Source: Clostridia bacterium
GTDB taxonomy: Bacteria; Bacillota_A; Clostridia; Christensenellales; Aristaeellaceae
Length of the DNA: 10,485 bases
NCBI GenBank assembly: GCA_017398245.1
Contig: JAFQGN010000183.1
Span: 1-10,485 of the forward strand
Reading direction: 5' to 3'
Shown: positions 6,810 through 10,485 of the stretch, piece by piece
Numbering within the stretch: the stretch's first letter is position 1
Layout of the letters: every line of letters begins with the position of its first letter
Translations under genes and position numbers: made by a program
The notes under the pieces: model-generated
Seen by the model: only the letters and a program-made list of their open reading frames with translations
The model's database searches: none
Told to the model about the DNA's origin: nothing

Positions 6810-7706
6810 ATGAACCTGAACCAGCTGCGCTATTTTGTCTCCGTCGCGGAGCACGGCAGCTTCACCAAGGCCGCGGCCCATCATTATATTTCGCAAACGG
6901 CCATCACCCAGCAGATCCGCGCGCTGGAGGAGACCGTCGGCGCAAAGCTGTTCGACCGCAACAGCCGCCCGGTCTCCTTAACACCCGCCGGCAAGGTGTT
7001 TTTGAAGGAGGCCCGCGAGATCCTCGGCAAGATGGATGCGGCGCTCCTGCGCACGCGGGAAGCCACGACCGGTCTGGAGGGCGAGCTGCGCCTCGGCTTC
7101 ACAAAAGGCTATGAGCACAGCGATCTGCCCAAGTACCTGCGCACGTTCCACCATGAATATCCGAACGTGCTCATCTCCTGCTACCGCTGCGATACGGACA
7201 TGCTCGCAGCGGGCCTGATCCATGGCGATTACGACGTGATCTTCACCTGGGATAGCACCAACCTCCGTCAGGAGGATGCGCTGGAGGTGCGCGTGGCGGA
7301 GCAGGTCCCGCTGCGCGTTGCGCTCTATGCGAACCATCCGCTTGCCCGGCGCAAAGAGCTCTCCCGCAAGGATCTCAAGCAGGAAAATATCCTCTTCATG
7401 TCCCCCTCCGAAACCGGCAATTCCTTCGGCGACGCCTTTTATATCAAACTCTACCAGCAGGCGGGCTACCAGCCCAATATCATCCTGCGCTCCAACGATA
7501 TCGAAAGCATCCTCATGATGGTCGCGGCGGAGGAAGGGATCTCCATCGTTCCGGAATACTCCCACCCGTGGGACGTCGGCACGGAAAACGTCGTTTTCGT
7601 CCCTTTGACCGGCGAAAACGAAATGGAGGAGATCCTGATCGCATGGCGCAAAGACGAAGATAACCCGGCCCTCAGGCATTTCATCCGGGGCTTTCCTGCC
7701 GATTGA
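6810..7706 (+). CDS. LysR-type transcriptional regulator
   Basis: This 298-residue protein has the standard LysR layout and length. A winged helix-turn-helix covers residues 1-60 (NQLRYFVSVAEHGSFTKAAA, then ISQTAITQQIRALE, then LFDRNSRPVSLTPAG). A linker helix follows to about 90, then a two-lobed effector-binding domain from about 90 to 295, beginning ELRLGFTKGYEHSDLP. ATG 6810 follows GTGGAGG by 8 bases; an in-frame ATG at 6789 would lie only about 5 bases after the predicted transcription start and lacks a ribosome-binding site, so I reject it. LysR proteins usually bind between divergent genes, controlling the neighbour and repressing themselves. Here the target is most simply the importer. 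The effector is unknown; an aromatic amino acid or related compound is a guess from context. Confidence 0.95.
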   Translation: MNLNQLRYFVSVAEHGSFTKAAAHHYISQTAITQQIRALEETVGAKLFDRNSRPVSLTPAGKVFLKEAREILGKMDAALLRTREATTGLEGELRLGFTKGYEHSDLPKYLRTFHHEYPNVLISCYRCDTDMLAAGLIHGDYDVIFTWDSTNLRQEDALEVRVAEQVPLRVALYANHPLARRKELSRKDLKQENILFMSPSETGNSFGDAFYIKLYQQAGYQPNIILRSNDIESILMMVAAEEGISIVPEYSHPWDVGTENVVFVPLTGENEMEEILIAWRKDEDNPALRHFIRGFPAD

Positions 7707-7817
7707 GCCTCTCGTTCTTTTGTCCGGCAGGCAGGCCGCGCAGCCGTAAATGTTTACCGGAACGCCGCCCGGTCTTTGCGCCTCAAAATACCAGCCGAAC
7801 CGCTTCTTCAGCAAAGA

Positions 7818-7857
7818 AAAAAAGCGCCTTTTTCCGTGCGGAAAAAGGCGCTTTTTT
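7818..7857. terminator. Very strong terminator after the LysR gene, usable in both directions
   Basis: A perfect 18-base inverted repeat (AAAAAAGCGCCTTTTTCC and its complement) closes on a GTGC tetraloop. The outer A/T pairs give a T run after GGCGC on either strand, so it can stop the LysR transcript and anything entering from the right. Confidence 0.93.
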
Positions 7858-7875
7858 GTATAGCCCAACATTTTT

Positions 7876-7904
7876 AGTATAGCACTGCCGAAAAGGCGCG
7901 TCAA
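7876..7904 (-). promoter_or_regulatory. Minus-strand promoter firing into the LysR terminator
   Basis: On the minus strand, TTGACG (7904-7899), 17 bases, then TATACT (7881-7876): five of six consensus bases at each hexamer. No gene follows: transcription starting near 7869 would meet the 7857-7818 hairpin within about 12 bases. It points away from the promoter at 7971. Confidence 0.55.
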
Positions 7905-7940
7905 TGGAGAAATGTAAATTTCGTGAACGTGCACAAAGGG

Positions 7941-7955
7941 AAAGTTGTGAACTTT
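7941..7955. promoter_or_regulatory. Possible operator upstream of the 7971 promoter
   Basis: AAAGTT-GTG-AACTTT is a perfect 6-base inverted repeat with a 3-base centre, ending 15 bases before the -35 box. A second small palindrome, GAAAT-GTAA-ATTTC, lies at 7909-7922. Either could bind a dimeric regulator; there is no direct evidence. Confidence 0.35.
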
Positions 7956-7970
7956 GGTTAAAATGCGGGG

Positions 7971-7999
7971 TTGAAATATGGACAATGTGGCGTTATAAT
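7971..7999 (+). promoter_or_regulatory. Strong sigma-A promoter of an orphan transcription unit
   Basis: TTGAAA (7971-7976), a 17-base spacer and a perfect TATAAT (7994-7999). The base composition becomes markedly more A-rich from here. The transcript would start near 8006 and could run to the terminator at 8213-8300. Confidence 0.8.
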
Positions 8000-8079
8000 G
8001 TAGCCAGAAAACAGGAGAGGTGATACCGTTGGACAAGTAACCAACCCTGAGACAGAGCTTTTCTAAGAAGCAGACTTCC

Positions 8080-8235
8080 ATGAAAAAGAAGACCAGCGAA
8101 CATCGTGGTCAAATGATGAAGAGAAGAAAAGGAAGCAGCGAAGAAAGAAAAGCCGAGTCAATACTGCAGAAAGAGAGGTTGAAAAATGAAGTTAGATATC
8201 AAGATCGAACAGAAATGACCCTTGATTGTGGATGA
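8080..8235 (+). CDS. Hypothetical 51-residue highly basic small protein (doubtful)
   Basis: ATG 8080 opens a frame ending at TGA 8233-8235. The product is very rich in Lys, Arg and Glu (it starts MKKKTSEHRGQ), has no hydrophobic segment and no recognisable domain. Only a weak AAGAAG lies upstream, while the good Shine-Dalgarno site is 60 bases earlier in the same frame but cut off by the TAA at 8038-8040. The last codons overlap the terminator stem, which is unusual. It may be the surviving 3' part of a disabled gene or chance coding in purine-rich DNA. Confidence 0.2.
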   Translation: MKKKTSEHRGQMMKRRKGSSEERKAESILQKERLKNEVRYQDRTEMTLDCG

Positions 8236-8300
8236 TCGGAGTTTGTGAAGAAAGACGAAGATCGCAAAATGAAGCAATCAAGGGTCATTTCGTTTGTTTT
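8213..8300 (+). terminator. Terminator with long loop after the orphan unit
   Basis: AAATGACCCTTGATTG (8213-8228) is perfectly complementary to 8275-8290; the right arm is followed by CGTTTGTTTT. The 46-base loop is far longer than in normal terminators, so the arms may instead be the ends of a small palindromic insertion or an RNA-stability element. Confidence 0.6.
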
Positions 8301-8519
8301 GGAGAAAACTGCTGCACGCGGCGGCAGCGGTGCGACAATGTGAGCGGTTGCTTTGAAACAGGGCGGCATAAGTGAAAATATGCGATGAGGGGACGGCCTT
8401 CTTTTTTTGTAGGAGATTTCAGTGTTTTTGAAAGAAACTGCCGCGAACGGCGGCGGGCGTGCGACAATGCGGGCGGGTGCTTTGAAATAGGGCAGTATAA
8501 ATGATAATATGTGATGAGG
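8297..8519 (+). repeat. Two tandem copies of a 94-base element, spaced 129 bases
   Basis: Copy A is 8297-8390 and copy B is 8426-8519. Hand alignment without gaps gives about 75 of 94 identical positions. Each copy has, in order, a T run, a 7-pair GC hairpin (CTGCTGC/GCGGCAG in A, CTGCCGC/GCGGCGG in B), the invariant TGCGACAATG, a TTGAAA-like box, an A/T-rich AATAT box 17 bases on, and GATGAGG leading into a short terminator hairpin. In both stem pairs that differ, pairing is kept through G-T wobbles. No protein is evident. The function is unknown. Confidence 0.75.
8387..8408 (+). terminator. Short terminator ending repeat copy A
   Basis: A 5-pair stem GAGGG/CCTTC with one G-T wobble and a 5-base loop is followed by seven T. 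It is weak on its own, but the same position in copy B carries a stronger version. Confidence 0.45.
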
Positions 8520-8541
8520 CGGGCAGAGAGCCCGTTTTTTT
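8520..8541 (+). terminator. Terminator ending repeat copy B
   Basis: CGGGC/GCCCG stem, AGAGA loop, then seven T. The arms differ in sequence from copy A, yet stem length, loop length and T count are the same. Confidence 0.65.
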
Positions 8542-8761
8542 ATTGCGTTTACTGGGAATTTACAATTAACATTCAATTGGACAAAAGGGGCGAATTTTCG
8601 GCGGAGACGGGGAAGAAGCCGTGTGCACAAAACGCGCTTAAGTGGCTGATTTTGGCAGAAAATGGCGTGAAAGTGCATCTTAAAAAACGCGGTTTTTGCC
8701 CGGAAACGGGACATTACGGGCGAATTGCGCGCGGGGCTTGACAAGAGCCGGAGGAACGTTA

Positions 8762-8827
8762 GGGTTACGCTGGGGGCGCTGCCTGGGGTTACGGCAGGGC
8801 TGCCCGGGGTTACGCCGGGGCTGCTCG
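8762..8827 (+). repeat. Three direct repeats of a 21-24 base GC-rich unit
   Basis: Units at 8762-8785 (24 bases, with a 3-base insertion), 8786-8806 and 8807-8827 all begin GGGTTACG and continue to a GGGCTGC core. They abut with no spacers. The stretch before them (8542-8761) shows no gene or clear structure beyond a weak AAAAACGCGGTTTTT hairpin. Confidence 0.7.
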
Positions 8828-9017
8828 CCCCGGACCCTCGGCAGGGGGAATGATTCCCCCTGCACCCCTCAATATGGGGTGATTTTCTGTTGCTGTGTAT
8901 AAGCCATGCTTTGTTCTGTTCGGCGGCAGCTGATGTCAGCGGGCACAGCCCGCCCCGGCTACGCGTGCTGCGTGGGCCGGGCTGCGTTGGCACGCTAAGA
9001 GTACGAGGAGGAACACC

Positions 9018-9128
9018 ATGGCGCACCTCTGGCATAACGAAATGTCGGCCCGCGCGGTACGCGCTGCCGACATTTTCCGTTATCGTGTTATATGTCCTAT
9101 CCCCCAAGATGGGATTCTCAAGGGCTGA
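9018..9128 (+). CDS. Possible 36-residue peptide overlapping a large palindrome
   Basis: ATG 9018 has a near-perfect AGGAGG (9006-9011) 6 bases upstream and a frame to TGA 9126-9128. The peptide starts MAHLWHNEMSARAVRAAD and has no signal, helix or known domain. Nearly half of the frame is the palindrome at 9034-9083, which could form in the mRNA and block ribosomes. It is either a tiny translated gene carried by a repeat element or a coincidence of a good ribosome-binding site. Confidence 0.25.
   Translation: MAHLWHNEMSARAVRAADIFRYRVICPIPQDGILKG
9034..9083. repeat. 50-base palindrome
   Basis: ATAACG-AAATGTCGGC (9034-9049) is mirrored by GCCGACATTT-TC-CGTTAT (9066-9083), 16 pairs with a 2-base bulge. 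Inside it, GCGCG-GTA-CGCGC forms a second 5-pair stem. It could cruciform as DNA or terminate minus-strand transcripts from the flavodiiron gene, although the U tract is short. Confidence 0.75.
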
Positions 9129-9183
9129 AAGTCCTTGAGCAGGGTGCGGGACAGAGTCCCGCCGTATCCCCAAGCATAACCCC

Positions 9184-10485
9184 TTACTTGATGGGCTCGA
9201 AATCGGCCGCGCCGTGCTTGCACAGGGGGCAGACGATATCCTCGGGCAGCTCTTCGCCCTCGTAGACCCAGCCGCAGACCTTGCAGACGTAGCCCTTTTT
9301 GCCTTCCGTCTTGGGCTTGGGCTTTACGTTGTTCTGGTAATAGGTGTAGGTCATGGTCTCGCGGTCGGAGAGCACGCGCGCCTCGGTCACCGAGCAGATG
9401 AACATGCCGTGGGTGTCGAGATCGACATACTGTTCCACCTTGAGCGAGAGGAAGGAATTGATATAGCGCGGCAGGAACACCAGGCCGTTATCGGATCGCA
9501 GGGGAGTGCAGTTGGCAAACTTGTCCACATTGCGGCCGGATACGAAGCCGAAGGCTTCGAAAACCTTGAAGGGGGCTTCGGTGGTGAGGCAGTTGATGTT
9601 CATCAGCCCGGTCTGGCGGATGACATGGTGCGAATAGTTCGCCTTGTTGATGGTCACGGCGATGCGGTTGGGGGTGTTGGTGACCTGGGTCACGGTGTTC
9701 ACGATCAGGCCGTTGTCCTTTTTGCCGTCGTTGCAGGTGACCACATACAGGCCGTAGCCGATGTTGAACAGAGCGGTCAAATCGTTCTTATTGGCGGTAT
9801 CGTCGCGCTGGGCGAGATATTCCCTGGAAAGCTCTTCGACCAGAGCATTGAGCTGGCCCGCGCTCTCTTCGTTCAGGGAAGAGAGGATGCGCACGGTGGT
9901 CTCGGTAAAGGTGATGTTCTTGCTCTTGGCGAACATTTCCTTCATGACCTTGGCCGCAAGGGGTGCCCAGGAGCCGTTTTCGATCAGACCGATGGTGCGG
10001 TTGGCGAAGTTGCGCTCGGTGAGATGGTTGATAAAATTGCGCATGTGGGGGAAGATCTCGGCGTTATAGGTGGTGGTGGCGAGCACGAGCTTGGAATAGC
10101 GGAAGGCATCGGCCACGGCAAGGGCGATATCGGTGCGGGCGAGGTCGTGCACCACTACGGCGGGAGCGCCGTTCGCGCGCAGCTTTTCGGCCAGCTGCAT
10201 CACGGCCTTTTTGGTGTTGCCGTAGATGGAGGTGTAGGCGATGACCACGCCGTCTTCCTCGGGCTGATAGGAGGACCAGGTGTTGTACAGGTTCAGATAG
10301 TAGCCCAGGTTTTCACTCAGCACGGGGCCGTGCAGCGGGGCGATGGTCGCGATATCGAGCGTGGCGGCCTTTTTGAGCAGCAGCTGCACCTGCGCGCCGT
10401 ATTTGCCCACGATGCCGATGAAATAGCGGCGGGCTTCGTCGGCCCAGGGCTCTTCGATGTCCAGCGCGCCGAACTTGCCAAAGCC
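9184..10485 (-). CDS. Flavodiiron protein fused to flavin reductase and rubredoxin (FprA-Hrb-like), N-terminus outside window
   Basis: The frame is open to the right edge (433 residues seen) and stops at TAA 9186-9184, so it is 5'-truncated. Order of domains in the fragment: the end of the metallo-beta-lactamase diiron domain (APLHGP near residue 50, its His a likely iron ligand); a flavodoxin domain (about 78-225) with FMN-phosphate loop TSIYGNT and TTTYNAEIFP; a flavin-reductase-like FMN domain (about 234-385); a basic/Pro linker; and a short rubredoxin with CKVC (401/404) and CPLC (419/422). Flavodiiron proteins reduce O2 to water or NO to N2O in the cytoplasm. In Moorella the reductase-rubredoxin half is a separate protein, Hrb, that feeds FprA; here the electron chain is in one polypeptide. 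The promoter and diiron ligands upstream are not visible. Confidence 0.93.
   Translation of the reverse strand, partial: GFGKFGALDIEEPWADEARRYFIGIVGKYGAQVQLLLKKAATLDIATIAPLHGPVLSENLGYYLNLYNTWSSYQPEEDGVVIAYTSIYGNTKKAVMQLAEKLRANGAPAVVVHDLARTDIALAVADAFRYSKLVLATTTYNAEIFPHMRNFINHLTERNFANRTIGLIENGSWAPLAAKVMKEMFAKSKNITFTETTVRILSSLNEESAGQLNALVEELSREYLAQRDDTANKNDLTALFNIGYGLYVVTCNDGKKDNGLIVNTVTQVTNTPNRIAVTINKANYSHHVIRQTGLMNINCLTTEAPFKVFEAFGFVSGRNVDKFANCTPLRSDNGLVFLPRYINSFLSLKVEQYVDLDTHGMFICSVTEARVLSDRETMTYTYYQNNVKPKPKTEGKKGYVCKVCGWVYEGEELPEDIVCPLCKHGAADFEPIK

Larger units (their letters stand above)
8006..8300 (+). other. Orphan transcription unit: small RNA or decayed small gene
   Basis: A strong promoter and a 16-pair terminator hairpin delimit about 290 bases of unusually purine-rich DNA. 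A Shine-Dalgarno-like AGGAGAGG (8013-8020) precedes TTG at 8029 by 8 bases, but that frame stops with TAA after three codons (TTG GAC AAG TAA). The same frame then stays open to 8235. This fits a nonsense-mutated small gene, a tiny leader peptide, or a non-coding RNA whose resemblance to a translated start is chance. I do not recognise an Rfam-type fold (not tmRNA, SRP RNA or RNase P RNA). Confidence 0.5.
8815..9162. repeat. Hairpin array (palindrome-rich intergenic region)
   Basis: Successive inverted repeats lie almost end to end: CCGGGG/CCCCGG (8815-8833); GCAGGGGGAA and complement with TGA loop (8841-8863); ACCCC/GGGGT (8864-8880); GCTGA/TCAGC (8929-8940); GCGGGC/GCCCGC (8939-8953); the large palindrome at 9034-9083; CTCAAGG/CCTTGAG (9117-9139); GCGGGAC/GTCCCGC (9146-9162). 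No long T runs follow, so most are not terminators. The pattern resembles dispersed palindromic elements of Clostridia genomes, but copy number elsewhere cannot be seen from here. Confidence 0.7.

Noticed and set aside
6978..8081. Minus-strand open frame of 367 codons opposite LysR
   Set aside because: It is antisense to an unmistakable LysR protein and crosses the 7818-7857 terminator; no ribosome-binding site.
8006..8300. Known abundant RNA (tmRNA, SRP RNA, RNase P RNA, 6S RNA)
   Set aside because: No tRNA-like ends, SRP Alu or GNAR-tetraloop domain, or RNase P conserved segments are seen, and there is no overall 6S-like closing stem; identity stays open.
8511..8741. Plus-strand 76-codon frame after repeat copy B
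   Set aside because: Its first codons are the terminator hairpin and T run of repeat copy B, there is no Shine-Dalgarno site, and no domain or signal is visible.
8762..8827. Possible CRISPR array
   Set aside because: The repeats directly abut without unique spacers, differ in length, and no cas gene is present; they are simple tandem repeats.
8199..9173. Long open frame of 324 codons on the minus strand
   Set aside because: It runs through tandem repeats, the hairpin array and two terminators, has no ribosome-binding site at its TTG start, and its translation is repetitive and low-complexity with no domain. A spurious open frame in GC-rich non-coding DNA is the better reading.

Overview
The window (about 58% G+C by eye) reads as chromosomal DNA of an anaerobic, gut-type Firmicute of the class Clostridia. 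The evidence is a T-box leader, strong Shine-Dalgarno sites, sigma-A promoters with 17-base spacers, a flavodiiron/rubredoxin O2- or NO-detoxifying enzyme, and a palindrome-rich intergenic region of a kind often seen in such genomes. No mobile-element gene, CRISPR array, tRNA or rRNA was found.

Layout. (1) 2-3328, plus strand: the 3' part of a two-module FtsX/MacB-type ABC permease, then a secreted, C-terminally anchored beta-sandwich protein; probably one operon that starts outside the window. (2) 3537-3569: a terminator shared by the converging operons. (3) 3622-6278, minus strand: a three-gene ABC importer (binding protein, permease, ATPase) of the family that includes the streptococcal tryptophan importers. 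It is preceded by a T-box riboswitch (6343-6719) whose specifier reads UUC (Phe), not UGG (Trp). (4) 6810-7706, plus strand: a divergent LysR-type regulator. Its promoter and the importer promoter share one self-complementary -35 hexamer (TTGCAA) and are exact mirror images. (5) 7707-9183: a gene-poor stretch of about 1.5 kb with strong terminators, two divergent promoters, an orphan transcription unit with its own terminator, an 80%-identical tandem repeat at 129-base spacing, 21-base repeats, and a dense array of hairpins. (6) 9184-10485, minus strand: a flavodiiron protein whose flavodoxin core continues into a flavin-reductase and a rubredoxin domain; its N-terminus lies beyond the window.

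How the parts fit: the importer is probably controlled twice. The LysR regulator, or RNA-polymerase competition at the shared -35, would set initiation. The T-box would let transcription continue when uncharged tRNA-Phe accumulates. Importer, T-box and LysR are the best supported functional unit. The 7.87-8.55 kb region holds the least explained signals: regulated-looking promoters and structured, repeated RNA-like elements without a convincing protein.
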